Assembly (NCBI RefSeq): GCF_001544475.1
Contig: NZ_FCNW02000021.1
Coordinates: 36,511-100,510, forward strand
Direction of reading: 5' to 3'
Length of the DNA stretch: 64,000 nucleotides
Source of the DNA: Caballeronia humi
Lineage (GTDB): Bacteria > Pseudomonadota > Gammaproteobacteria > Burkholderiales > Burkholderiaceae
Shown here: in pieces, positions 1-8,319 of the stretch
How the letters are laid out: every line of letters starts with the position of its first letter
Numbering within the stretch: the first letter of the stretch is position 1
Made by a program: the position numbers and the translations under genes
Notes under the pieces: generated by a model
The model's input: the letters and a program-made list of their open reading frames with translations, nothing else
What the model was told of the DNA's origin: nothing
The model's database searches: none

Positions 1-1
1 C

Positions 2-49
2 ACCCAGCAGCCGATCACCCGCGTCGAAGCGTTCGGATGGCAGGGCTGA
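2..49 (+). CDS. C-terminal tail of an unidentified CDS (truncated by window start)
   Basis: The first bases read as an open frame of 15 codons ending in TGA, with mostly G or C at the third codon position, as in the real genes here. The tail carries the residues PITRVEAFGW. It is too short to assign a family. It lies about 125 bases upstream of the phospholipase D-like gene on the same strand. That it is coding is an inference from codon use only. Confidence 0.35.
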   Translation, partial: TQQPITRVEAFGWQG

Positions 50-175
50 GGCTGCGCCGTCGGAAAACGCCGCGATAAGATGCAGCAGACGCTTCCAGGC
101 GCGAAACATGCTGCTCCACACCGCCCAAGTCGACGTTGCGCCCTCCAACATCACCAGCAAGGCACAGGAACGAGC

Positions 176-1438
176 ATGCTGACCATCGTCATCACTGCGC
201 TTGTCACGCTTGTCATCGTACTGATCGCCGCGAATCTGATCAGCGGCGAGAAGCAGATCGAGCACAACATCGAGCGCCTCTACGCAAGCGACGACCCGCA
301 GTTCCCCCGCTCGATGAGCCTGCTGCTCGGTCCGCCCGTCGTTTCCGGCAATCGCTTCGAGGTGCTCCTGAACGGCGACGAAATCTTCCCGTCGATGCTT
401 GCGGGCATTCGCTCTGCGCAGAAAACCATCACGTTCGAAACGTTCATTTACTGGTCAGGCGAGATCGGCGAGCAGTTCGCCGCCGCGCTTGCAGACAAGG
501 CACGTTCGGGCGTCGCGGTGCACGTGCTGCTCGACTGGGTTGGATCGTCGAAGATGGACAAGCGTTATCTGCAGATGCTGCGCGAAGCCGGCGCCGACGT
601 GATCCAGTATCACAAGCCCCGCATCTCCGGCCTCGGCCGGATGAACGATCGCACGCACCGCAAACTGCTCGTGATCGACGGACATACCGGATTCACGGGG
701 GGCGTCGGCATCGCGGAGGAGTGGACCGGCCACGCCCAGGACGAAAAACACTGGCGCGATACGCATTTTCGGGTGGAAGGCCCGGTCGCCGGGCACATGC
801 AGGCCGTCTTCATGGACAACTGGATCAAGGCGACCGGCGACGTGCTGCACGGACCCGATTACTTTCCGGAGATCGCTCCGGCGGGCGACGGCGTCGCGCA
901 CATGTTCAGCAGTTCGCCCTCGGGCGGCAGCGACGACATGCAGCTCATGTATCTGATGGCGATCACCGCGGCGACGCACACGATTCATCTGGCGAGCGCG
1001 TATTTCGTGCCGGACAAGCTCACGATCAATGCGATTGTCGAGGCGACGCGCCGCGGCGTGAAGGTGCAGATCGTGACGCCGGGCAAGCACATCGACACGC
1101 ACACGGTGCGCGAAGCGTCGCGCGCGGGCTGGGGTGACCTGCTGAAGGCTGGCGTGGAGATTCACGAATACCAGCCGACGATGTTTCACTGCAAGCTGCT
1201 GATCGTCGATGAATTGCTGGTCTCGGTGGGATCGACCAATTTCGACAACCGCTCGTTCAAGCTCAACGACGAAGCGAACCTGAACATCTACGATCGCGAT
1301 TTCGCCAAGGCGCAGATTGCCATCTTCGCCGACGACATCAAACGGTCGAAGCGCATCACGCTCGATGACTGGAATCGCCGGCCGCTGATCGAGAAGCTCA
1401 TCGAGCGCACTGTCGCGCTGCTCGACCCGCAGCTTTGA
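176..1438 (+). CDS. Phospholipase D-like / cardiolipin synthase family protein
   Basis: This 420-residue protein has one N-terminal membrane segment (about residues 3-22) and two HKD motifs typical of the phospholipase D superfamily. The first reads HRKLLVID and the second HCKLLIVDE, followed by GSTNFDNRS. Proteins with this layout, such as bacterial cardiolipin synthases, transfer phosphatidyl groups at the inner membrane. The open frame extends upstream to 80, but I chose the ATG at 176 because an AGGAA ribosome site lies five bases before it and the membrane segment starts there. No lipid genes adjoin it, so its exact substrate, cardiolipin or another phospholipid, is not settled by context. 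It appears monocistronic. Confidence 0.85.
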   Translation: MLTIVITALVTLVIVLIAANLISGEKQIEHNIERLYASDDPQFPRSMSLLLGPPVVSGNRFEVLLNGDEIFPSMLAGIRSAQKTITFETFIYWSGEIGEQFAAALADKARSGVAVHVLLDWVGSSKMDKRYLQMLREAGADVIQYHKPRISGLGRMNDRTHRKLLVIDGHTGFTGGVGIAEEWTGHAQDEKHWRDTHFRVEGPVAGHMQAVFMDNWIKATGDVLHGPDYFPEIAPAGDGVAHMFSSSPSGGSDDMQLMYLMAITAATHTIHLASAYFVPDKLTINAIVEATRRGVKVQIVTPGKHIDTHTVREASRAGWGDLLKAGVEIHEYQPTMFHCKLLIVDELLVSVGSTNFDNRSFKLNDEANLNIYDRDFAKAQIAIFADDIKRSKRITLDDWNRRPLIEKLIERTVALLDPQL

Positions 1439-1643
1439 GCGCCGGACGCTAGCGGTAAACCCTTCCTACGTTCGCGTGTAGCCTTCATGCGGGTTTGCGA
1501 GGCTGAACCGGCTGGGCACACTACGGAAACGTCGGAAAGCGCGGAGTGCCTTCTACCTCTCGCGTTTCCGCCGTCATCCAGTCAACGTTGGGGCAAGGCA
1601 GACGTTTCCGCCAGCTTCCGACGCTCACGCCCGGAGGATCGCC

Positions 1644-1793
1644 ATGTACATCGGACTGCTAGTCTCGCAACGTCGGCCGGCGCAGGAATATAGCCCACAC
1701 CATGCCGACATGCCTCCCCCGGATACTGAGCGCGCGCGCCGCATCGCGAAGCTGTGGGAAATGATTCGAGTCGCGTTTTACAGGCTCGTGTGA
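1644..1793 (+). CDS. Candidate small ORF, 49 residues, unknown function
   Basis: A strong GGAGG ribosome site (1633-1637) lies seven bases upstream of an ATG that opens a 49-codon frame ending in TGA. The product begins MYIGLLVSQRRP and has a basic C-terminal helix-like stretch (RARRIAKLWEMIRVAF). I do not recognise it. It sits in the otherwise empty gap between the phospholipase D-like gene and the convergent beta-galactosidase gene. The support is the ribosome site and the plausible amphipathic C-terminus only; it could be spurious. Confidence 0.4.
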   Translation: MYIGLLVSQRRPAQEYSPHHADMPPPDTERARRIAKLWEMIRVAFYRLV

Positions 1794-1809
1794 CGGGTGC
1801 AGCCAGGGC

Positions 1810-3774
1810 TCACGCTTCGGTCCAGGCGCACACGTCACCTGTCGAAAGCAGAGCTTCGCCGAGCACGAACCTCGCATTCGACGGCGCCGGCGCGTATTGC
1901 GTCGTCGCGCTGAAATTGAACGCGAACGTTACCTCGCCGCGACGACGCGTGCGCAGTCCTTCCGGCAACGCCTGCACAGCGACACCCGCATCGCCTGCCG
2001 CCTGTCGCAGCAGCGTGCGATGCAGCGAATGCGTGAGCCACGCGGCCACGTAGCGAACGCGGCCATGACTCACGATCGCAGGCCACCCGTCCGCGAAACG
2101 CGCTTCTACTTGCGCTTCACCGTTCGCGCGAACGTGCTCGCGCCAATGCAACGCGATGCCGCTTTCCCCGCTCATCCATAGCGAAGGCTGCAACGTCGGC
2201 CGCAACGATTCGACTTCGAGCACCTGCATCGGCAGCACGTGCTGCAAGGCGCCTGGCGGAAGATTGCCGGGAATCGAGAACGCGCCGGTCTTCGAGCCGC
2301 TACGCGGGCCGAAGACCCACTGCGCGGAACTGCTTTCGATCTGCCGGACGAGTGCATCGTCGATCACGGCGATGCTCGGTACCACCACCAGCTTGTAGCC
2401 GGAGAGATCCGCCTTTGCCGAAACAATATCGACATCGATCCCGAGCTCGCGCAGCGCCTCGTAGTAGTCGAAGGCGAGCGTCTGATAGTCGAAGGCCGTG
2501 CCATGCCGCTGGATCTCGAACATCCACTGCGTTTCGTAGTCAAACACGACCGCGACCTGCGCGGGCGCGGCGGCCGGCAAGTCTTTAAGCACATCGGACG
2601 CCGCTATTTCTGCCGCAGCGCGCCGCACTTCGATACCGCCCGGGGACAACTCGTTGTTCGGCAGATGAAGCCCCGAATGCATCTGCTCCTGTGCATACGG
2701 GCACTGGCGCCAGCGGAAATACGACACGAGTTCCGCACCGTGCGCAAACGCTTCGAAAGCCCAGAGCCGCACCATGCCGGGCGCGGGGACCGGATTGAAC
2801 GGCGCCCAATTTACAGGCCCCGCCTGCTGCTCCATCACCCAGAAGCGCCCGCCGCCGATGCCGCGATACCGGTCGTGATCAAACGCGGATACATCCGGAT
2901 GCGAGGTACGCGCGTAACGCGCCTTCTGCTCCTCAGGCAGCGCAATCGATTCGGTGCGCGCGATCGGATAGCTGTCCCAGGCCGCGACGTCGATGCTCTT
3001 ATTCGCGGCGAAGCGATAGTGATCGAAGGTGGTGAAGAAGCCCATGAAGTTGTGCAGCATGTCCGCGTTCGGCGCGAAACGGCGCAGGACGTCGATCTGC
3101 TCGCGATGAAAGCTCGCCACTTCGTCCGACATGAAGCGCCTGAAGTCGAGCAGGTGGATCGGGTTTGCGTCGGTGGGCGTGAGGTTCGGCAAGCCGATCG
3201 CATCAAAGGACGGGTACTCCATGCTCCAGAAGACGTTGCCCCACGCCTCGTTCAACCGATCGACGGTTTCATGACGGCGTTCGAGCCACGCCTGGAAGCG
3301 CTTCAGTGCGGCCGGCGAGTAGCTCGGCACGGTGTCATGGCAGCCGAGTTCATTGTCGGTCTGCCACGCTACGATCGACGGATGCCGCCCGTAGCGCTCC
3401 GCCATCGCGCTGACGATGCGCACGCATTCCCGCCGATACGTCTCGCTCGAAATGTCGTAGTGACGGCGCGAGCCGAAGTTCCAGCGCGTGCCATCGGCGC
3501 GCACGGGCAGCACGTCCGGATGCGCATCGATCAGCCACTTTGGCGGGGACGCGGTCGGCGTGCCGAGCACGAGCTTGAGTCCGGCCCCAGCGAGCGTTTC
3601 GATGGCTTCGTCGAGCCAGCCCCACACATACTGGCCCGCGCGCGGTTCCATCCGGCTCCATGCAAATTCCGCTATCCGCACGTGTGTGATGCCGAGTTCG
3701 GCCATGCGTTGCGCGTCGTCGGCCCACATCGAGCGGGGCCATTGTTCCGGGTAGTAGCAAACACCGAGTTGCAT
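1810..3774 (-). CDS. GH42 beta-galactosidase
   Basis: The 654-residue protein has the glycoside hydrolase family 42 layout: an N-terminal TIM barrel starting GVCYYPEQWP, a trimerisation domain, and a C-terminal beta domain. The likely acid/base is Glu142 in TDNELGCHDT, and the likely nucleophile is Glu315 in WVMEQQAGP. GH42 enzymes release galactose from beta-galactosides, often of plant origin. There is no signal peptide, so it should act in the cytoplasm. It is the last gene of a leftward operon after an ABC sugar importer, 36 bases behind the second permease. This suggests it hydrolyses an imported oligosaccharide. The LacI-type regulator at the operon head probably controls it. The family is clear, but the natural substrate is inferred. 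Confidence 0.93.
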   Translation of the reverse strand: MQLGVCYYPEQWPRSMWADDAQRMAELGITHVRIAEFAWSRMEPRAGQYVWGWLDEAIETLAGAGLKLVLGTPTASPPKWLIDAHPDVLPVRADGTRWNFGSRRHYDISSETYRRECVRIVSAMAERYGRHPSIVAWQTDNELGCHDTVPSYSPAALKRFQAWLERRHETVDRLNEAWGNVFWSMEYPSFDAIGLPNLTPTDANPIHLLDFRRFMSDEVASFHREQIDVLRRFAPNADMLHNFMGFFTTFDHYRFAANKSIDVAAWDSYPIARTESIALPEEQKARYARTSHPDVSAFDHDRYRGIGGGRFWVMEQQAGPVNWAPFNPVPAPGMVRLWAFEAFAHGAELVSYFRWRQCPYAQEQMHSGLHLPNNELSPGGIEVRRAAAEIAASDVLKDLPAAAPAQVAVVFDYETQWMFEIQRHGTAFDYQTLAFDYYEALRELGIDVDIVSAKADLSGYKLVVVPSIAVIDDALVRQIESSSAQWVFGPRSGSKTGAFSIPGNLPPGALQHVLPMQVLEVESLRPTLQPSLWMSGESGIALHWREHVRANGEAQVEARFADGWPAIVSHGRVRYVAAWLTHSLHRTLLRQAAGDAGVAVQALPEGLRTRRRGEVTFAFNFSATTQYAPAPSNARFVLGEALLSTGDVCAWTEA

Positions 3775-3810
3775 TAAAAGTCTCGCTCGTAAGTGAAAGT
3801 AAGGGGGCGT

Positions 3811-4662
3811 TCAGCCCTTGCTCGCGCCGAAGGTCAGGCCGGCGACGAAGTGCTTTTGCATCGCGAAGAACATCAGCACCGAAGGCAGCGCGGCAAGCAC
3901 GGAGCCTGCGGCGACGAGGTTCCAGGCGGTCGTCCATTGCCCCTTGAGTGCGGCGACGCCTACCGTGATCGGCGCGGCTTCGTCGCCTTGCGTGAGGCAC
4001 AGTGCCCAGAAGTAGTCGTTCCAGACGAACGTAAAGACGAGGATGCCGAGCGCCGCGAGCGCCGGCCGGATCAGCGGCAGCACGATTTGCCAGTACACCG
4101 TCCATTCGCTTGCACCTTCCACGCGCGCCGCCTCGATCAGTTCGAACGGCAACTGCTTGATGAAATTGCGCAGGAAGAGGGCGCAAAACCCCGTCTGGAA
4201 CGACACGTGAAAGATCACCATCGCCCACACCGTGTTGAAGAGGCCGAACTTGAGCGCCATGTCGCGAACCGGGATCATCAGGATCTGGATCGGCACGAAG
4301 TTGCCCGCGACGAATGCGAACAGCACGGCCGTATTGCCGGGGAAACGATAGGTCGCGAGCGCGAAGCCCGCCATCGAAGCGAGCACGATCGCGCCGAGCA
4401 CGGAAGGCACCGTGATCAGCACGCTGTTCGCGAAGTAGTGCAGCATCGGCGTCTGCGTGAGCGCGGCGCCGTAGTTGTCAATCAGCGCGAAATGCCTGGG
4501 CCAGGTCCAGTAGTCACCGTGGCTCAGTTCATCGGATGAGCGGATCGAGGTCAGCAGCACGGCGAGCATGGGTAGCAGCCAGATCACGAGCGCGATCGGC
4601 AACGAGAGCTTGTACAGCGTGCGATTGAGCGGTTTCCACCGTTCGACGGGAAGCGGATACAT
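3811..4662 (-). CDS. Sugar ABC transporter permease, MalG-like
   Basis: This 283-residue protein has about six membrane segments and the permease EAA loop near residues 175-200 (IEAARVEGAS followed by ILPL-type residues), which docks onto the ATPase. The arrangement matches the MalG half of carbohydrate-uptake type 1 importers. It lies 18 bases behind the MalF-like gene and just before the beta-galactosidase gene, in the same orientation. It should form a heterodimer with the product of 4681-5586 in the inner membrane. Substrate identity cannot be read from the permease; the neighbouring GH42 enzyme suggests a galactoside. Confidence 0.92.
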   Translation of the reverse strand: MYPLPVERWKPLNRTLYKLSLPIALVIWLLPMLAVLLTSIRSSDELSHGDYWTWPRHFALIDNYGAALTQTPMLHYFANSVLITVPSVLGAIVLASMAGFALATYRFPGNTAVLFAFVAGNFVPIQILMIPVRDMALKFGLFNTVWAMVIFHVSFQTGFCALFLRNFIKQLPFELIEAARVEGASEWTVYWQIVLPLIRPALAALGILVFTFVWNDYFWALCLTQGDEAAPITVGVAALKGQWTTAWNLVAAGSVLAALPSVLMFFAMQKHFVAGLTFGASKG

Positions 4663-4680
4663 GAATGGACTCCCTGTAAT

Positions 4681-5586
4681 TCAGCGTTCTTCGCGCAGCA
4701 TGCGGCGCAGGTGGAACACGATGTAGACGAGCATGATCGCGAAAAGCACCACGGCAATCGCCGCCGAATAGCCTTCGCGGTAGTACTTGATCGCCTGGTC
4801 GTACATGTAATAGGCCAGCACGGTGGAGCTGTCGAACGGACCGCCGCCGCTCATCACCGCGATCAGGTCGAAGCTGCGCAGCGCGCCGATCACCGTGAGC
4901 ACGACGGCCATGAACGTCGCGGGGCGCAACTGCGGCAGGATCACGTGCCACAGAAGACGCACGCCCTTCGCGCCTTCCATGCGCGCGGCCTCGACCACTT
5001 CCGGATTGATCGCGGTGAGGCCCGTGAGATACAGCACCATGCAGAACGGCGTCTGCGGCCAGAGTGCGGCGAAGATGATGCCGAACGTGACCGAGTGCGG
5101 ATCGCCGAGCACGGGAATGCCATGACCGGTAATCAGTCGCAGGAGGCCGAACGTCGGATCGTAGAACCAGCTGAACACGAGTCCGACCACGACACCGGAC
5201 AGCACGAACGGCGCGAAGAACAGCGACTTCACAAGACGCATGCCGCGCATCTGCTGGTTCAGATAGAGCGCGAACAGCAGGCCGAGCGGGGGCGCGAGCA
5301 GGAAGAACGCGAGCCAGAGCAGGTTGTTTTTCAGCGCCGTATAGAACGTGTCGGAGTGAAACAGTTCGATGTAGTTGTCGAAGCCGACGAAGGTCTTCGG
5401 CGTCATGCCGTCCCAGTTGTAGAAGCTGAGCGAAATGCTGCTGATGATCGAATAGATCACGCACAGGCTGAAGAGCGCGACACCCGGCAGCAGGAAGAAA
5501 AGTGCCGCTCGATTTTGATGGCGTCGCGTCGACGACGCGCGCCGCTGCTTTGCCGCCGGCAGGCGGCGCGCTAAGGAATGAGACAT
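4681..5586 (-). CDS. Sugar ABC transporter permease, MalF-like
   Basis: The 301-residue product has an N-terminal cytoplasmic stretch, about six membrane segments and an EAA motif (VEAARMEGAKG, then LPQLRP), as in MalF-type permeases. The open frame extends further upstream, but I placed the start at the ATG at 5586 because a purine-rich AGAGG ribosome site lies just before it and the extra upstream residues are not family-like. It lies between the binding-protein gene and the MalG-like gene in the leftward operon and should pair with the latter. The inferred role is moving an oligosaccharide across the inner membrane. Confidence 0.92.
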   Translation of the reverse strand: MSHSLARRLPAAKQRRASSTRRHQNRAALFFLLPGVALFSLCVIYSIISSISLSFYNWDGMTPKTFVGFDNYIELFHSDTFYTALKNNLLWLAFFLLAPPLGLLFALYLNQQMRGMRLVKSLFFAPFVLSGVVVGLVFSWFYDPTFGLLRLITGHGIPVLGDPHSVTFGIIFAALWPQTPFCMVLYLTGLTAINPEVVEAARMEGAKGVRLLWHVILPQLRPATFMAVVLTVIGALRSFDLIAVMSGGGPFDSSTVLAYYMYDQAIKYYREGYSAAIAVVLFAIMLVYIVFHLRRMLREER

Positions 5587-5647
5587 GGTCTGGCCTCTGC
5601 GGGAATCGAAGACGAGCGCCGGCGGATAGCGCCGGCGCCCCACGCGC

Positions 5648-6901
5648 TTACTTGTGATAGATGCGCTTGCGGGTCGCTTCGAGGCGTGCGAGCACGGTGT
5701 CGAGTTGCGACGGATCGCTATAGAACTGCTGCATCGCCTTCATGCCTTCGTCGGCCATTTCCTTCGTCATGTCGCGATCGTAGAACTGGGCGATCCCGCC
5801 TTTCGTGTTCGCGAGGATCTGGAACCCAACCTTCGAAATCGCGTCTTCCGGTTCGGCCGATTTGTTGTTCGACGGCAGTTGACCCCAGCCGCGTGCGAGA
5901 TCGGCGTTGATCTCCGGCTGCTCCATGAACGCGAGCAGCTTGCGGGCATCGGCCTTGTTCTTCGCTTTCGCCGGGATCAGCAACACGTTGACGGGCCCGT
6001 CCTCGGCCATCGGCACCTTCGCGTCGATCACGGGGAACGGGAAGAAGCCCGTTTGCGGCCTGACTTGCGCGGGGATGCTCGCCGAGAAGAAGGTGCCCAT
6101 CAGCATCATCGCGGCCTTGCCGTTCACGAGGAAAGGCGCGATCGAGTCGAGGTCGTACGACAGCGCGTTGTCGATGTAATAGTGATCGTCGATCAGCGTC
6201 TTCCACGCGGTGTAGACCTTCTTCACGCGTGCGTCGGTGTACGGGATTTCGCCCGACATCAGTTGCTGGTGGAACGCGTTGCCGTTGATGCGGAGATCGA
6301 GATAGTCGAACCAGGCGGCGAGCGTCCAGCTATCGCGCGCGGCGACCGCGATCGGTGCGACGCCGCTTGCCTTCAGCTTCTTGCAGGCATCGAGAAATTC
6401 GTCCCAGGTCTTCGGATCGCTCTTCACGCCGGCCTTGTCGAACAGGTCCTTGCGATAGAAGAAGCCGTACGCGTCGTAGCCGAGCGGTGCGGCGTACTGC
6501 TTGCCCTTGTACGTCGATGCATCTTTCACTGACGCATACTGCTGCGTCCAGCCGTTCTTGCTCCAGTCCGCCGACAGGTCTTCGAGCAGGCCGCGCTGCG
6601 CGTAGTACGCCATGCGTTCGCCGTTGTGCCACGAGACGACGTCGGGCGGATCGGTGGCGAGCCAGCCGCTCATCTGCACCTTGTACGCTTCCTCGGTGAT
6701 ATAGGTCACCTTGAGGTCGACGTCGGGATTGGCCTTCTTGAACTTGTCGAAGGCGTCCTGCCATGTCGAGCGCTGGTTGCCGCGCGCCGATACGTTGACG
6801 TTGAGCGTGCCGGCATCGGCTGCGGCGCTTATGAACACCGTGGCCAGCACGGCGGCGGCGGCCGACAGACGAGCCAGACGGCGAAAGCGGTTTGCGTTCA
6901 T
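5648..6901 (-). CDS. Sugar ABC transporter periplasmic binding protein
   Basis: This 417-residue protein opens with a signal peptide (basic start, then an alanine-rich hydrophobic stretch ending near residue 30 at ADAGTLNV). It continues with the family 1 extracellular solute-binding fold: a segment reading FKKANPDVDLKVTY early, and a C-terminal segment with AFMEQPEINADLARG. Such proteins capture sugars in the periplasm and deliver them to the MalFG-type channel. It is the second gene of the operon, between the ATPase and the two permeases. The 82-base gap before it contains a perfect 16-base palindrome (6927-6942). The ligand is inferred to be a beta-galactoside from the GH42 neighbour. Confidence 0.92.
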   Translation of the reverse strand: MNANRFRRLARLSAAAAVLATVFISAAADAGTLNVNVSARGNQRSTWQDAFDKFKKANPDVDLKVTYITEEAYKVQMSGWLATDPPDVVSWHNGERMAYYAQRGLLEDLSADWSKNGWTQQYASVKDASTYKGKQYAAPLGYDAYGFFYRKDLFDKAGVKSDPKTWDEFLDACKKLKASGVAPIAVAARDSWTLAAWFDYLDLRINGNAFHQQLMSGEIPYTDARVKKVYTAWKTLIDDHYYIDNALSYDLDSIAPFLVNGKAAMMLMGTFFSASIPAQVRPQTGFFPFPVIDAKVPMAEDGPVNVLLIPAKAKNKADARKLLAFMEQPEINADLARGWGQLPSNNKSAEPEDAISKVGFQILANTKGGIAQFYDRDMTKEMADEGMKAMQQFYSDPSQLDTVLARLEATRKRIYHK

Positions 6902-6926
6902 CTATGTCTCCTGGATTTGCTTTGCC

Positions 6927-6942
6927 CGGCAGCGCGCTGCCG
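6927..6942. repeat. Perfect 16-base palindrome between ATPase and binding-protein genes
   Basis: The bases read CGGCAGCG followed by CGCTGCCG, an exact inverted repeat able to form a six-pair stem with a four-base loop in the transcript. It lies in the 82-base gap between the stop of the ATPase gene and the start of the binding-protein gene. Intercistronic stems before a binding-protein gene are known to adjust relative expression in ABC operons; that role is an inference here. Confidence 0.5.
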
Positions 6943-6983
6943 CCGGTCGATTTGACCCGCTCTGCGGCGGGGTTGGAATTCGT

Positions 6984-8123
6984 TCAAGCGGCGATGCGCG
7001 CCGGTTCGGGCGCGGCGCGCCTGAGCGCGACGCCGTCCGCATCGAACAGATGGCAGGCGTCGGCGGGCACGTGCAGCGCGAGGCGTTCGCCGGGTCCGAT
7101 CGTGGCGTCGCCGGGGGCCTTCGCGACGAGCACGCCGTCCGCGTGATCCGCGTGCACGTAGCTGTGTTCGCCGAGGCGCTCGGTGAGGGCCGTCACGCAC
7201 TGGATCGACTGGCCGTCGCCTTCCATGCGCAGATGTTCCGGGCGGATGCCGAGCGTGACGGGCTGGCCGCGTTGCAGCCGCTCGCCCTCGACGTGAGCGA
7301 CGAGCGTCTCGCCGCTCTTCGCCAGCTTCACCGTCACGCTGCCCGCGCCGATCGATTCGACGGCCGCATCGACGAAGTTCATGCGCGGCGAGCCAATGAA
7401 GCCCGCGACGAAGCGCGACTTCGGATGGTGATAGAGCGTGAGCGGCGCGCCGATCTGCGCGATGCTGCCGAAGCGCTCGGCATCGGCGCCTGCGTGCAGC
7501 AGCACGATCTTGTCGGCGAGTGTCATCGCTTCGACCTGATCGTGCGTCACGTAGACGACGCTCGAATTCGGGAACCGCTGATGCAGCCGCGCGATCTCGA
7601 TCCGCGTCTGGCCGCGCAACGCCGCGTCGAGGTTGGAGAGCGGTTCGTCGAAGAGGAACACGCCCGGCTCACGCACGATTGCCCGGCCGATCGCGACACG
7701 CTGGCGCTGCCCGCCGGACAACGCCTTCGGACGACGGTCAAGCAGCGTTTCGAGTTGCAGGACGCGGGCGGCCTCGCGCACCTTCCGGTCGATGACGTCT
7801 TTCGGGGTTTTCGCGAGCTTCAGCCCGAACGCGATGTTCTCGAACACCGTCATGTGAGGAAAGAGCGCATAACTCTGGAAAACCATCGCGACGCCGCGCT
7901 CCGCCGACGGCACTTCGTTCATCACGCGGCCGTCGATGCGCAACTCGCCCTCGCTCATGTCCTCCAGTCCGGCGATGATCCGCAGCAGCGTCGACTTGCC
8001 ACAACCCGACGGTCCAAGAAAGACACAGAACTCGTGGCGGGCAATATCGAGACTGAGACGGCGAATCACAGGCGCGTGTTCGCCATACGATTTCTGCACG
8101 TCAGAAAGCGTCACAGTAGCCAT
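6984..8123 (-). CDS. Sugar ABC transporter ATPase, UgpC/MalK-like
   Basis: The 379-residue protein carries all ABC ATPase motifs: Walker A GPSGCGKST (37-45), Q-loop Gln83, signature LSGGQ (135-139), Walker B FLFDEP (156-161) and switch His194. A C-terminal regulatory TOBE-type domain follows, as in UgpC/MalK. The open frame starts further upstream, but I chose the ATG at 8123 because a CTGGAGG ribosome site precedes it and the longer form would run through the operator region. It is the first gene of the sugar operon, an unusual place for the ATPase. An operator-like palindrome lies only 13 bases upstream of the start. Confidence 0.93.
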   Translation of the reverse strand: MATVTLSDVQKSYGEHAPVIRRLSLDIARHEFCVFLGPSGCGKSTLLRIIAGLEDMSEGELRIDGRVMNEVPSAERGVAMVFQSYALFPHMTVFENIAFGLKLAKTPKDVIDRKVREAARVLQLETLLDRRPKALSGGQRQRVAIGRAIVREPGVFLFDEPLSNLDAALRGQTRIEIARLHQRFPNSSVVYVTHDQVEAMTLADKIVLLHAGADAERFGSIAQIGAPLTLYHHPKSRFVAGFIGSPRMNFVDAAVESIGAGSVTVKLAKSGETLVAHVEGERLQRGQPVTLGIRPEHLRMEGDGQSIQCVTALTERLGEHSYVHADHADGVLVAKAPGDATIGPGERLALHVPADACHLFDADGVALRRAAPEPARIAA

Positions 8124-8136
8124 GCGGCCTCCAGAA

Positions 8137-8150
8137 TTTAAGCGATTAAA
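8137..8150. promoter_or_regulatory. LacI-type operator candidate, copy 1
   Basis: The 14 bases TTTAAGCGATTAAA form a near-perfect palindrome centred on CG, the usual geometry for LacI-family operators. It lies 13 bases upstream of the ATPase start codon, so a bound repressor would block the leftward operon. The second copy at 8192-8205 is its exact reverse complement. Confidence 0.75.
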
Positions 8151-8191
8151 TTTGCGGAAAAAAGAAATGGCGAGCCCTTGCGTAGTGGGCA

Positions 8192-8205
8192 TTTAATCGC
8201 TTAAA
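8192..8205. promoter_or_regulatory. LacI-type operator candidate, copy 2
   Basis: The 14 bases TTTAATCGCTTAAA are the exact reverse complement of the copy at 8137-8150. The centres are 55 bases apart, close to five helical turns, so two dimers could sit on one face. The pair lies in the divergent gap between the sugar operon and the LacI gene at 8320. Confidence 0.75.
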
Positions 8206-8319
8206 TTGATGGCTGGAAAATGTAGTCACGACGGCGTCTCCTTTTCTGTTTCCGCAAAGTTAGCAACAGCGCGCCGCTGGCGCAACATTTGAAACACATT
8301 CCCTTTTATTGGGATATTG

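Noticed and set aside
2239..3777. Long 512-codon open frame antisense to the beta-galactosidase gene
   Set aside because: It is the mirror of a clear GH42 gene, is rich in Arg and His as GC-rich shadows are, and has no family pattern.
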